A DNA stretch of 64,000 bases from FEN-1322 sp041663425 (GCA_041663425.1 JBAYMS010000002.1:14546-78545), one strand, 5' to 3'. Positions 43,802-52,127 are shown, counted from the stretch's first letter. Notes: generated by a model from the letters alone, not told the origin. A program made the numbers and translations.

Positions 43802-44206
43802 CTATTCGATAGTAAAGGTAAGTGATTTTATAGGATAATTTTCCGCAGTCAGTTCTACCTTATATTGGCCTACAGGTAATGTTTTTCCTTCCGGAGCAGA
43901 TAATGTTACGCTTCCTGCGCCTGATTTTTTCGGGATAGTGAAGGCATAGTCCAGAATATGGATATCGTCGGTAACGTAATGCCACTTTGCGACTAACTTA
44001 GTATTTACCGTGGCTTTCTTCCACTGGAACCAGCAGACTACCCTGGATGTATCTTTTGGGAATTTATCTGTTACCTGAACCGGCATGAGTTTTTCGTCCA
44101 CAGCGGTTACTATCTTAGCATCGGTTATTTGTATATATCTTGTGCCGGGTAAAGAACATGCGGATAGCGTAAATATGAGGGTAATACATACGACGAAATT
44201 TTTCAT
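43802..44206 (-). CDS. Hypothetical lipoprotein
   Basis: 134 residues with a lipoprotein signal (MKNFVVCITLIFTLSAC, Cys17). The mature part is beta-rich and looks like an Ig-type fold (VVCWFQWKKATVNTKLVAKW; SVTLSAPEGKTLPVGQYKVEL). AGGAG lies seven bases before ATG. It is convergent with the pilus operon with only 9 bases between stops and no visible terminator. Function unknown. Confidence 0.8.
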   Translation of the reverse strand: MKNFVVCITLIFTLSACSLPGTRYIQITDAKIVTAVDEKLMPVQVTDKFPKDTSRVVCWFQWKKATVNTKLVAKWHYVTDDIHILDYAFTIPKKSGAGSVTLSAPEGKTLPVGQYKVELTAENYPIKSLTFTIE

Positions 44207-44301
44207 AGAAGATCTCCTAACGTCATTAAATATATATTACATTCTAAAATATGTCAATAGATAAGGCGAAAAAACAATTTAGTATGCAAAAACGGAGCCT
44301 G

Positions 44302-44310
44302 TGGTATAAT
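44302..44310 (+). promoter_or_regulatory. Extended -10 promoter (leaderless)
   Basis: TGG-TATAAT (44302-44310), a perfect extended -10. ATG 44321 lies 10 bases further on, giving a predicted leader of about 4 bases. Confidence 0.6.
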
Positions 44311-44320
44311 CAGGTTAATC

Positions 44321-44791
44321 ATGGACGCTTTAAAAAAGAAAGTATATTTTTCCTCTGGTGTTTTGATCGCGATAGCAGGTATTATATTTATAGAAGGCTC
44401 ATTTGCCGTTACTGTGAAGCTTTTTGGTGTTGTCAAAGCAACCTTTATAAGAATGTTATTCACAATACCTTTGTCATGGTTTGCTATTTTTTTATTTGCA
44501 AATGCCAATGTGAGTATCAGGGTACGAAAGTGGATTACGAAGAAACAGGAGTCTCTTTCCCGTCGAGCACAGCTGGCTATTGAAGGCGGGAAATTTTTCA
44601 TAATAGTCAACACTGCTATATTTTTAGGTCCTATTCTTGCATCTATTCTTATGCTTATGGTGGGCATTCAGGGTAGAAGAGTCTATTTTTATGCGGTTTT
44701 GTGCGCCTTGCTATCCGCCTGGATCTGGAGCTGCTTTTATGGCGGTGTATGCTGGGGATTTACGAAGGTATTAGCTTTTTGGGCTAAATAA
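44321..44791 (+). CDS. Hypothetical inner-membrane protein
   Basis: 156 residues with about three to four helices (GVLIAIAGIIFIEGSFAV; ATFIRMLFTIPLSWFAIFLF; FIIVNTAIFLGPILASILML; LCALLSAWIWSCFYGG) and a basic cytoplasmic loop (RVRKWITKKQESLSRR). This looks like the small-multidrug/phage-holin size class but matches no family I recognise. It precedes the tRNA-Arg gene by 14 bases and has its own promoter. Confidence 0.75.
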   Translation: MDALKKKVYFSSGVLIAIAGIIFIEGSFAVTVKLFGVVKATFIRMLFTIPLSWFAIFLFANANVSIRVRKWITKKQESLSRRAQLAIEGGKFFIIVNTAIFLGPILASILMLMVGIQGRRVYFYAVLCALLSAWIWSCFYGGVCWGFTKVLAFWAK

Positions 44792-44805
44792 GATCATTTT
44801 TATAC

Positions 44806-44882
44806 GCGCCTGTAGCTCAACTGGATAGAGTGAGTGGCTTCGAACCACTAGGTCGCAGGTTCGACTCCTGCCAGGCGCGCCA
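44806..44882 (+). tRNA. tRNA-Arg (TCG)
   Basis: A complete cloverleaf: acceptor GCGCCTG/CAGGCGC, anticodon loop CTTCGAA with TCG, T-loop TTCGACT, and an encoded CCA (44880-44882). Its last 21 bases plus 8 downstream bases are repeated at 45002-45030. Confidence 0.95.
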
Positions 44883-44890
44883 TTTTTAGT
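44862..44890 (+). repeat. att-like direct repeat, left copy (tRNA-Arg 3' end)
   Basis: 29 bases identical to 45002-45030, spanning the T-arm, acceptor strand and CCA of tRNA-Arg and eight bases beyond. Confidence 0.85.
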
Positions 44891-45001
44891 CAGTGACGTT
44901 TGGGAGTCGAAGACAAATTTGCGCTGACGAATAGGAAGAAAAGGCCTCCGGCCGACAGCAAATTTGGCTGGTCCGAAGTTCCGCTATGCGGAACGAAGGA
45001 C
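44891..45001 (+). mobile_element. 111-bp hairpin-rich insert between duplicated tRNA-Arg 3' ends
   Basis: Contains an imperfect inverted repeat (AAATTTGCGCTGACG at 44915-44929 versus CGACAGCAAATTT at 44953-44965), GGCC-TCC-GGCC, and a palindrome GGTCC-gaa-GTTCCGC-tat-GCGGAAC-gaa-GGACC (44970-45002). No coding capacity. Size and flanking repeats fit a miniature non-autonomous element or the relic of tRNA-targeted integration; identity not established. Confidence 0.5.
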
Positions 45002-45030
45002 CGACTCCTGCCAGGCGCGCCATTTTTAGT
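45002..45030 (+). repeat. att-like direct repeat, right copy
   Basis: Second copy of the 29-base tRNA-Arg 3' end, not part of a tRNA. The 139 bases after it, up to tRNA-Leu, have no gene I can support. Confidence 0.85.
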
Positions 45031-45169
45031 TTTAAGCGTTGAATGAATAAACGGCATATAATATAATGTTTTTGGGTAAGGTGGTAGAAGTCCCTCGTTG
45101 CTGGGATAATGCTACAGCACTCGGCACAAAATATTTAAACTCTGACGATATAGGCTGAAATAAACTTTT

Positions 45170-45254
45170 GCGGGCGTGGCGGAATTGGCAGACGCGCACG
45201 GCTTAGGACCGTGTGCCGTAAGGCTTGGGGGTTCAAGTCCCTCCGCCCGCACCA
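45170..45254 (+). tRNA. tRNA-Leu (TAG)
   Basis: Class II tRNA with a long variable arm (TGCCGTAAGGCTTG). Acceptor GCGGGCG/CGCCCGC, anticodon loop CTTAGGA with TAG, T-loop TTCAAGT, encoded ACCA end. Confidence 0.95.
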
Positions 45255-45375
45255 ACTATATTGGCACAAGCTAATAATGATAATTCGTCTTGCGCTTCTC
45301 AAGCGTTTGATAAGGCATGTTCTCAATCCAGTTGTTTTATCAATGATTTATTAAATCAGATAACTAACTATTTTA

Positions 45376-45420
45376 AAATTTACAAGGCAATATTTCATAT
45401 TGTTTAAAGCTTGTAAATTT
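45376..45420. other. Large AT-rich stem-loop
   Basis: Arms AAATTTACAAG (45376-45386) and CTTGTAAATTT (45410-45420) with an inner inverted repeat CAATAT-TTC-ATATTG. It lies in the 309-base gap after tRNA-Leu and could end the tRNA transcript, though it has no T-run. The rest of the gap to 45450 holds a small hairpin AAAAAGC-AA-GCTTTTT and no gene. Confidence 0.45.
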
Positions 45421-45452
45421 AATTAAGACATAAAAAAGCAAGCTTTTTACTA

Positions 45453-45480
45453 TTGACTTTCCTTTTTCCTCAGGTAAACT
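45453..45480 (+). promoter_or_regulatory. Promoter of the secreted protein at 45564
   Basis: TTGACT (45453-45458), 16 bases, TAAACT (45475-45480); predicted leader about 77 bases. Confidence 0.6.
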
Positions 45481-45563
45481 TGAAATAGCTTCACGAAATG
45501 AAGTATTTGTTTTTGGAACTTATTAAACTAGTGTAAAAAGTAAAAAGGGAGGAGGTGAAAATA

Positions 45564-46064
45564 ATGAAAACAAAAAGCTTAGTTATTTTTTTAGTAGTAG
45601 TATTTATGTGTGCAGGACCAGCGTTGGCGGCGGTGTCTCAATTCGAGCTGGATGTATTGCCTGCTAGTACCGTTTTCGAGAGTGGAAGTCCGATAGTGAT
45701 TGATGTCGGAGTGAGAAATTTAACAGATGCCGATACATCCTATTTAGTGCGCTCCCAAAGCGGAACGTATCCTACTAAGTATACTTCTTCCTATGCAGTT
45801 CAGGTTGAATATAGTTTGTATGATACCGATCTGAAGCGTTACGTGATAGCTACTACGAGAGTAAATGCTGAAGGACTTTGCGTATACGGGAAATCCAGAG
45901 TTTCGCTGCAAAGTCTGGAGCTGGATAGTCTTGCCAACGGCTTGGCGCGTGGTCACTACAAACTTACCATTGCGCTTAGGTTAAAAAGCACTGGCTTGAG
46001 TATTCCCTCGGATATTAAGCTGTTAGCAGGTATGGTTTACACGAAGAGTATCACAGTTATTTAA
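45564..46064 (+). CDS. Hypothetical secreted protein
   Basis: 166 residues with a signal peptide (SLVIFLVVVFMCAGPALA, cleaved before AVSQ). The mature protein is beta-rich with an Ig/fibronectin-like rhythm (FESGSPIVIDVGVRNLTDAD; GHYKLTIALRLKS), perhaps a periplasmic or surface adaptor domain. ATG 45564 follows GGAGGTG at ideal spacing; GTG 45555 overlaps that site. It has its own promoter and terminator, thus monocistronic. No family recognised. Confidence 0.8.
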   Translation: MKTKSLVIFLVVVFMCAGPALAAVSQFELDVLPASTVFESGSPIVIDVGVRNLTDADTSYLVRSQSGTYPTKYTSSYAVQVEYSLYDTDLKRYVIATTRVNAEGLCVYGKSRVSLQSLELDSLANGLARGHYKLTIALRLKSTGLSIPSDIKLLAGMVYTKSITVI

Positions 46065-46130
46065 TGGCGATGGCAGAATACGCAACATGGCGATCAAAGT
46101 TCCGTGATAAAAATTTTGATCGTTTTGTAA

Positions 46131-46165
46131 AAGAAACTTCCTTATAAAAAAGGAAGTTTCTTTTT
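46131..46165 (+). terminator. Rho-independent terminator
   Basis: Perfect 13-bp stem AAGAAACTTCCTT / AAGGAAGTTTCTT with loop ATAAAA, followed by T5. Ends the 45564 gene. Confidence 0.95.
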
Positions 46166-46167
46166 AT

Positions 46168-46196
46168 TTGCAAAAATTCACAAACCATGGTATAAA
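46168..46196 (+). promoter_or_regulatory. Promoter of the tRNA-Lys/tRNA-Gly unit
   Basis: TTGCAA (46168-46173), 17 bases, TATAAA (46191-46196) preceded by TGG (extended -10). Confidence 0.6.
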
Positions 46197-46241
46197 ATTA
46201 CCACATACTAAAATGCAATATAGCAATAAAGTATTTATGAC

Positions 46242-46317
46242 GCCCGCATAGCTCAATTGGCAGAGCAGGACACTCTTAATGTCAAGGTTCCAAGTTCGAT
46301 TCTTGGTGCGGGCACCA
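46242..46317 (+). tRNA. tRNA-Lys (CTT)
   Basis: Acceptor GCCCGCA/TGCGGGC, anticodon loop CTCTTAA with CTT, T-loop TTCGATT, encoded CCA. Confidence 0.95.
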
Positions 46318-46330
46318 GTAAAAAAATAAC

Positions 46331-46405
46331 GCGGCGGTAATTCAGTGGTAGAATGCGACCTTGCCAAGGTCGATGTCGTGGGTTCGAACCCCATCCGCCG
46401 CTCCA
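46331..46405 (+). tRNA. tRNA-Gly (GCC)
   Basis: Acceptor GCGGCGG/CCGCCGC, anticodon loop TTGCCAA with GCC, T-loop TTCGAAC, encoded CCA. Thirteen bases after tRNA-Lys. Part of its 3' end recurs at 46461-46477. Confidence 0.95.
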
Positions 46406-46460
46406 TTTTATTTGAATTAGAGTAGTCAGATGGTCTACGTGTCATACTGGCACGATCAAT

Positions 46461-46477
46461 CCATCCGCCGTTTCATT
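46461..46477 (+). repeat. Degenerate copy of the tRNA-Gly 3' end
   Basis: CCATCCGCCG matches 46391-46400, then TTTCATT against CTCCATT; offset 70 bases. No other tRNA parts are present. Confidence 0.45.
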
Positions 46478-46506
46478 GTTGACGCTAGCACCAAAAGGAG
46501 ACTCGT

Positions 46507-46971
46507 ATGAAGATCATGGATTTTCTAAACAAGAAGGCGATAACAGCCAACTTAAAAGCTTCAGATAAAGAAGGCGTGATAAGAGAGATGGTCGATCTTC
46601 TTGCTAAAGCCGACGAAATTAAGAACAAAGAAGAACTTACCAAAGCGTTGCTTACCAGAGAATCTTTAGGCTCGACCGGTATAGGCCAGGGGATAGGTAT
46701 ACCTCATGCTAAATCATCTAATTCCAAAAATCTTGTGGCCGCATTCGGATTGTCCCAGAAGGGCGTAAATTTTGATTCTCTCGATGGAGAACCAGTTTAC
46801 ATATTCTTCCTTCTTATAGCACCGGAAGAATCAGCCGGACCCCACCTGAAAGCGCTCGCCAGAATATCCCGTATGTTGAAAGATAAATACTTCAGAGAAA
46901 TGCTGAAAAAATCTAAAGACGAAAAAGAGATACTTCACATAATTCAGGAAGAAGATTCTAAGAAGTATTAA
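46507..46971 (+). CDS. PTS EIIA-like regulatory protein (PtsN/fructose type)
   Basis: 154 residues of one EIIA-2 domain. The phospho-accepting His67 lies in GIGIPHAKS; also ALLTRESLGSTGIGQG and HLKALARISRML. AAGGAG precedes ATG. HPr and EI follow 1.3-1.6 kb later in the same transcript, yet no EIIB or EIIC is present, so this looks like a regulatory PTS (PTS-Ntr-like) rather than a sugar importer. Confidence 0.9.
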   Translation: MKIMDFLNKKAITANLKASDKEGVIREMVDLLAKADEIKNKEELTKALLTRESLGSTGIGQGIGIPHAKSSNSKNLVAAFGLSQKGVNFDSLDGEPVYIFFLLIAPEESAGPHLKALARISRMLKDKYFREMLKKSKDEKEILHIIQEEDSKKY

Positions 46972-46987
46972 ACAAGGCGAGTTTAAA

Positions 46988-48229
46988 GTGAAAATTTTAA
47001 AAGCTTTTAAGTGGCTTTACCCTGGCATGTGGGTAAAGCGCTGGATATTGCTTACGGTATTTGGTGTTATCCTTATATCTATGGGATTCGTGATGGTGCT
47101 TTTGGAGCAGCACACGAAGAATAAAACTTTTGCCGGCATTATAATAATTCTGGGCGTACTTGCGGTAATAACCGGTATAAAACGTATAATTAAATCGCTC
47201 GTTGCGGTATTTTTACCGCAAAGTGAAGACGAGCTTGTAGATAAAGTTTATAAGAAGAGGGTGCTTGAAAAAGGGCCTAAGATAGTAGTAGTAGGCGGCG
47301 GCACCGGACTTTCAACTCTTCTGAGAGGTTTAAAAGAATATACTAGCAATATAACGGCCATTGTTACTGTGGCCGATGACGGAGGATCTTCTGGACGGCT
47401 AAGAAAAGAGTTTGACGTTCTGCCTCCAGGCGATATACGTAACTGTCTTGTAGCGCTTGCTGATGCCGAACCTCTCGTAGGGAAACTGTTCCAGTACAGA
47501 TTCGATGAAGGCACTGAGCTGGCGGGCCACAATTTCGGCAACCTTTTTATCACTGCTCTTTCGCAGGTTACAGGCGACTTCGACGCTGCCATAAAAGAAT
47601 CCAGCAAAGTTCTCGCTATCAGAGGCAGGGTCCTGCCGTCAACACTTGACAAGGTCAATCTGGTGGCGGAGCATCCGGACGGCTCGGAGACTATAGGTGA
47701 AAGTTTAATACCGAAATCATCAAAGACCATAAAGCGTATACATCTGCGTCCGGTAAATTGCAGGCCTACTGATGAGGCGCTGGATGCTATAAAGAAGGCC
47801 GATGTTATAGTTCTGGGCCCCGGTAGTTTGTATACCAGTATTATGCCGAACCTTATGGTCGGTAAGATATATCAGGAAGTGATCAATTCTAAGGCTATAA
47901 AAATTTATGTGTGTAATGTTATGACGCAGAAGGGCGAGACGGAAGATTATAAAGCAAGTGATCACCTTAAAGCTATAATAGACCACACAGCGCCGGGGAT
48001 AGTGGATTATTGTGTTATAAATACGGCTAAGATAAGGCCGGATATGCTGGAAAAATATAAAGCCGAAGAAGCATATCCAGTCATCCCGGATGTGGAAAAT
48101 CTTAAAAAATTAAAATGTAAAGTGATCGAAGCGCATATAGCTAAATCTGAAGGTTATGTAAGGCACGATCATGATAAAGTTTCGAAGATAATAGTTGACC
48201 TGGCCACAAGCCTTAAAAATACAAAGTAA
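46988..48229 (+). CDS. yvcK: YvcK/CofD-like gluconeogenesis factor with N-terminal membrane helices
   Basis: 413 residues. The C-terminal ~320 form the YvcK/CofD fold with VVVGGGTGLSTLLRGLKE, VADDGGSSGRLR, PPGDIRNCLVALAD and GPGSLYTSIMPNLM; YvcK binds UDP-sugars and controls cell shape and carbon metabolism. Residues ~18-65 add two membrane helices (ILLTVFGVILISMGFVMVLL; FAGIIIILGVLAVITGI) absent from B. subtilis YvcK. The start is GTG 46988. It lies between EIIA and HPr, as YvcK and HPr-like genes often do. Confidence 0.92.
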   Translation: MKILKAFKWLYPGMWVKRWILLTVFGVILISMGFVMVLLEQHTKNKTFAGIIIILGVLAVITGIKRIIKSLVAVFLPQSEDELVDKVYKKRVLEKGPKIVVVGGGTGLSTLLRGLKEYTSNITAIVTVADDGGSSGRLRKEFDVLPPGDIRNCLVALADAEPLVGKLFQYRFDEGTELAGHNFGNLFITALSQVTGDFDAAIKESSKVLAIRGRVLPSTLDKVNLVAEHPDGSETIGESLIPKSSKTIKRIHLRPVNCRPTDEALDAIKKADVIVLGPGSLYTSIMPNLMVGKIYQEVINSKAIKIYVCNVMTQKGETEDYKASDHLKAIIDHTAPGIVDYCVINTAKIRPDMLEKYKAEEAYPVIPDVENLKKLKCKVIEAHIAKSEGYVRHDHDKVSKIIVDLATSLKNTK

Positions 48230-48232
48230 ATT

Positions 48233-48511
48233 ATGACAGTTGAAAAAGTAGTTACTATAAAAAATAAGCAAGGGTTGCATGCCAGGCCTGCCGCGCTGTT
48301 TGTGCAGATCGCGAATAAGTTTACCAGCGAGATCACTATCGTTAAGGGCAAGCAGAAGATAAACGGCAAATCTATAATGGGCATAATGATGCTGGCAGCC
48401 GCTGCGGGTTCCAAGATAACTATTATCGCGAATGGCGATGATGCAGATAAGGCTATGGCAGAGCTTGAAAAGTTGCTGCTCATCGACGACATCGATGAAT
48501 TTGTAATATAA
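48233..48511 (+). CDS. ptsH: HPr phosphocarrier
   Basis: 92 residues: His16 (QGLHARPAALF) receives phosphate from EI. Ser47 (INGKSIMGIMML) lies exactly 31 residues further, the position of the regulatory Ser46 phosphorylated by HPr kinase in Firmicutes. No hprK gene is in the window, so use of that site is open. It lies four bases after yvcK and 20 bases before ptsI. Confidence 0.93.
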   Translation: MTVEKVVTIKNKQGLHARPAALFVQIANKFTSEITIVKGKQKINGKSIMGIMMLAAAAGSKITIIANGDDADKAMAELEKLLLIDDIDEFVI

Positions 48512-48531
48512 AGAAGAAAGAGCTTCGTTAT

Positions 48532-50298
48532 ATGACAAAGAAAAAAGAGATAGTGCTTAAGGGTATTCCGGCCTCTCCGGGCATTACTACCGGTAAGGCC
48601 TTTTTGTATGGCCGGGAACAATATACGATCCCTCGCCGTACGATAACGGATCTGCAGATACAGACAGAGATCAAGCGTTTTAAAGACGCCCTCATCCAGA
48701 CTAAAAACGAAATACAGGACATAAAAAAACATATCTCTGACGAGATGGGGGCAGAGCACGGCCAGATATTCAGCGCCCATCTGCTTGTAATCGATGACAG
48801 CATGCTTATCGAAGAGGTTATATCGAGACTTAAGAGAGAGCGGTTGTCGATAGAGTACATTTTCCAGGACGTTCTCAGGAGATATATAAAAGTATTTTCT
48901 GAGATGGATGATGAATATTTAAAAGAACGTATCAGCGATGTTAACGATGTCGGCCGCAGGGTACTAAAAAATCTCATAGGCGCTAAGGAAGATGTACTAG
49001 CCAATCTTAAAGAGAAAGTCGTTGTTATTGCTTACGACCTTTCACCCTCCGATACAGCTACGATGCACAAGAAAAACGTTATCGCCTTCGCTACGGATAT
49101 AGGAGGCAGGACGTCTCACACAGCCATCATGGCAAAATCTCTCGAGATCCCGGCGGTAGTAGGACTTGAGAGCGCTACTAAAAGAGTTGAATCCGGCGAC
49201 AGTATCATAATAGACGGCACTCACGGTGTTGTAATAATAAACCCCTCTCCTAACACTGCGAAAAAGTACGAAAAAGATAAAGTAAAGTTTGCCGAAGTAG
49301 AGAAGCATCTCCTTGAGCTGAAGAATCTGCCGTGCGTTACTCTAGACGGTAAAAATATAGAATTATCCGCGAATATCGAAGTTCCTGAAGATGTGCCTTC
49401 GGTAATAGCCCACGGAGCCTCGGGTATAGGATTATACAGGACAGAGTATTTCTATATGAATAGAAAAGACCTGCCGCCCGAAGAAGACCAGTTCAAGGCA
49501 TACTCCGCCGTGGTAAAGAAGATGAAGCCTCATCCGGTTATAGTAAGGACGCTCGATATAGGCGGAGATAAGTTTTTGTCGCAGCTTGAAGTCCCTCAGC
49601 AGATGAACCCGTTCCTTGGGTGGAGGGCTATAAGATTTTGTCTGGCGAGACCTGACATATTTAAATCTCAGTTGAGAGCCATCCTTCGCGCTTCGGCTCA
49701 TGGAAAACTTAAGGTCATGTATCCTATGATATCGGGCCTTGAAGAATTAAAACAGGCCAATGCCTTATTAAAGGAAGCCCAGGACGAGCTTAAGAATGAG
49801 GGTATTCCTTTCGATGAGGGAATGGAAGTAGGTGCTATGATAGAGGTGCCATCTGCTGCCATCACCAGTGATATACTTGCAAAAGAAGTGGACTTCTTTT
49901 CTATAGGGACAAACGATCTTATCCAGTATTCGCTGGCCGTTGACAGGGTTAATGAGAAGATAGCATATCTTTATGAACCTGCTCATCCGGCCGTGCTCCG
50001 CCTTATCAAAAGTGTTATTGAGAACGGTCACAATGCCGGTGTGTGGGTAGGCATGTGCGGTGAAATGGCCGGAGACATAGTTATGACCATAATACTTCTC
50101 GGTCTGGGCCTGGATGAATTCAGCACCTCTCCGATAGCTATTCCGGAGATAAAGCGCATAATAAGATCTGTGACGCTTCGTCAGGCTAAAGAGATAGCCC
50201 AGGAGGCTATCAGTCTTCCCACAGGGAAAGAAGTTGAGAAGTTTGCGAAGAAAAAATTGATGGAAATAGTACCGGACCTTGCGATAGAAGTGGAATAG
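48532..50298 (+). CDS. ptsI: PTS enzyme I
   Basis: 588 residues: the HPr-binding/His domain with phospho-His196 (GGRTSHTAIMAKS) and the PEP-binding barrel (GIGLYRTEYFYMNR; IVRTLDIGGDK; FFSIGTNDLIQYSLAVDR; VGMCGEMAGD with the catalytic Cys). It takes phosphate from PEP and hands it to HPr. All catalytic residues are present. Operon EIIA-yvcK-ptsH-ptsI, then sugar-phosphate genes. Confidence 0.95.
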   Translation: MTKKKEIVLKGIPASPGITTGKAFLYGREQYTIPRRTITDLQIQTEIKRFKDALIQTKNEIQDIKKHISDEMGAEHGQIFSAHLLVIDDSMLIEEVISRLKRERLSIEYIFQDVLRRYIKVFSEMDDEYLKERISDVNDVGRRVLKNLIGAKEDVLANLKEKVVVIAYDLSPSDTATMHKKNVIAFATDIGGRTSHTAIMAKSLEIPAVVGLESATKRVESGDSIIIDGTHGVVIINPSPNTAKKYEKDKVKFAEVEKHLLELKNLPCVTLDGKNIELSANIEVPEDVPSVIAHGASGIGLYRTEYFYMNRKDLPPEEDQFKAYSAVVKKMKPHPVIVRTLDIGGDKFLSQLEVPQQMNPFLGWRAIRFCLARPDIFKSQLRAILRASAHGKLKVMYPMISGLEELKQANALLKEAQDELKNEGIPFDEGMEVGAMIEVPSAAITSDILAKEVDFFSIGTNDLIQYSLAVDRVNEKIAYLYEPAHPAVLRLIKSVIENGHNAGVWVGMCGEMAGDIVMTIILLGLGLDEFSTSPIAIPEIKRIIRSVTLRQAKEIAQEAISLPTGKEVEKFAKKKLMEIVPDLAIEVE

Positions 50299-50300
50299 AT

Positions 50301-51368
50301 ATGGCGTCGCTCGATGACCTGAAACTGGTAGAAAAGTACGACAAGTCAGACATGCTAGGAACGATCGAATTATTTCCGAGGCAATGCCTGGAAGCTAAGA
50401 GTATAGGATTGTCGTTCAACCTCCCTGAAGCCTACAGAATCCCTTATCGCAATATAATCTGTACCGGCCTTGGCGGCTCAGCTATCGGAGCCGATATTTT
50501 ACGTTCCTATCTATGGAATAAGATAAAAATACCGTTATTTGTAAACAGGAATTACGTTCTACCCGCATTTGCAGATCAGGATACGTTGGTGGTCGTATGC
50601 AGTTATTCCGGTAATACGGAAGAAACTATAAATGCTTATCGTGACGCAAAGAAAAAAGGCGCCAAGGCGGTTATTGCAACGACAGGCGGTATTCTGCGAA
50701 AATTGGCGGAGAAAGACGGCGTTCCGGTTATTCCTATACCAAAGGGGCTGCAGCCCAGATGCGCAATAGGCTACATGGCTATAACGGTTCTTATTCTGTT
50801 GTCTAAAATAGGCATTCTAAGCAGCAGTTTGCGGGAAATAGATGAAACGGTTGAAGTTCTCGATAATATCAGGCGTAAAAAGGCAGGGTTTGCCGTCCGC
50901 GAGAATAAGAATATTGCCAAAAAGATAGCCCGTGCGCTTTATGGAAAATATCCGGTTATATATGCAAGCCAGGATTATATGGATTGTGCGGTTACAAGGC
51001 TGCGTGGAGAGCTTTCTGAAAATGCCAAGATCCTTTCTGCCGGAAATTCGTTTCCGGAGATGAATCACAATGAAATAGAAGGCTGGGATGGCGGCAAAAA
51101 AATATTCAGGGATTTTACCGCAGTAATTTTAAGAGATACTTTTGATCATCCTCAGATATCCAGAAGAATGGATATAACGGAAAAAATAATAAGCAGGGAA
51201 GGAGTCAGGGTAATAGAGGTTTATTCTGAAGGCCGGTCAAGGCTGGCCAGGATCTTTTCCCTCGTATATATCGGGGATTTTATAAGCTTGTATCTGGCAA
51301 TACTGAACAGGACGGATCCGACGCCCGTAGAACGTATTTCGGAAATTAAAAAAAATCTAAAAAAATGA
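50301..51368 (+). CDS. Bifunctional phosphoglucose/phosphomannose isomerase (SIS family)
   Basis: 355 residues with two SIS domains: TGLGGSAIGADILRSYLW, VVCSYSGNTEETINAY (phosphate-binding Ser/Thr loop) and PVIYASQDYMDCAVTRLRGE, then EMNHNEIEGW with the catalytic Glu/His. This matches the archaeal-type PGI/PMI family that interconverts Glc-6-P or Man-6-P with Fru-6-P. It starts two bases after ptsI. Confidence 0.88.
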   Translation: MASLDDLKLVEKYDKSDMLGTIELFPRQCLEAKSIGLSFNLPEAYRIPYRNIICTGLGGSAIGADILRSYLWNKIKIPLFVNRNYVLPAFADQDTLVVVCSYSGNTEETINAYRDAKKKGAKAVIATTGGILRKLAEKDGVPVIPIPKGLQPRCAIGYMAITVLILLSKIGILSSSLREIDETVEVLDNIRRKKAGFAVRENKNIAKKIARALYGKYPVIYASQDYMDCAVTRLRGELSENAKILSAGNSFPEMNHNEIEGWDGGKKIFRDFTAVILRDTFDHPQISRRMDITEKIISREGVRVIEVYSEGRSRLARIFSLVYIGDFISLYLAILNRTDPTPVERISEIKKNLKK

Positions 51369-51378
51369 GAGGTAAATA

Positions 51379-52125
51379 ATGACACTCGTAATCTTAGCAG
51401 CAGGTTATGCTGTAAGGCTTCAGCCATTAACAACGAATACGTCTAAATCGCTTCTCCCAATAGGTAATAAGAAAATAATAGACAGGATACTTGAGAAGGT
51501 GCTGGGTGCGAAAGGCATCGGTTCAATATATGTCATTACCAATTCCAAATTTTTTAAGAATTTCGGCGACTGGCTTAATGGATCAAAGTATGGGAAAAAG
51601 ATATCGCTTATATGCGACGGCACTACGTCCAATGAAAATAGGCTGGGTGCCATAAAAGATCTGGAGTTTATAATAAAGGAAGAGTCTATTAACGATGACA
51701 TGCTCGTGGTAGCGGGTGATAATCTTTTTGAATTCGACCTGGCTGCTTTCCTGGAATTTGCCAGATCGAAAGATGGCGTTTCAATAGCGGTGCACGATAT
51801 AGGATCTTTGGAACTAGCTAAAAATTTCGGTGTGGTAAAGACCGATGCTGATGGCAGAGTGGTTAATTTTGAAGAAAAACCTGAAAATCCCAAGGCAACT
51901 CTCATATCAACAGGTATATATTATTTCCCTAAAGATAAAGTTGCATTTATAAATGAATATGTTAAAATGCAAAACAAGCTCGATGCCCCCGGTAATTACA
52001 TAGGGTGGCTGGCTAAACGTGATAAAGTCTACGGATATGCGTTTTCCGAAGACTGGTATGATATAGGTAATATGGACTCTTATAAAAAAGCTGACGAGGA
52101 ATATATAAAGAAAGCGAGGAAGTAA
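51379..52125 (+). CDS. Sugar-phosphate nucleotidyltransferase
   Basis: 248 residues, single NTP-transferase domain: VILAAGYAVRLQPLT (nucleotide loop; the usual GxGTRL is AGYAVRLQ), NTSKSLLPIGNKKII and VVAGDNLFEFDL (metal Asp). It makes an NDP-sugar from NTP and a sugar-1-phosphate, probably for envelope polysaccharide. Substrate not predictable; there is no hexapeptide-repeat C-domain. Ribosome site GAGAGG; 10 bases after the isomerase. Confidence 0.88.
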   Translation: MTLVILAAGYAVRLQPLTTNTSKSLLPIGNKKIIDRILEKVLGAKGIGSIYVITNSKFFKNFGDWLNGSKYGKKISLICDGTTSNENRLGAIKDLEFIIKEESINDDMLVVAGDNLFEFDLAAFLEFARSKDGVSIAVHDIGSLELAKNFGVVKTDADGRVVNFEEKPENPKATLISTGIYYFPKDKVAFINEYVKMQNKLDAPGNYIGWLAKRDKVYGYAFSEDWYDIGNMDSYKKADEEYIKKARK

Positions 52126-52127
52126 TA

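Noticed and set aside
45031..45169. Possible small RNA between the tRNA-Arg repeat and tRNA-Leu
   Set aside because: A TATAAT-like box and a few weak hairpins are present, but no known RNA fold and no terminator could be made out.
45225..45407. 60-codon frame running out of tRNA-Leu
   Set aside because: It starts inside the tRNA and covers AT-rich hairpin DNA with no ribosome site.
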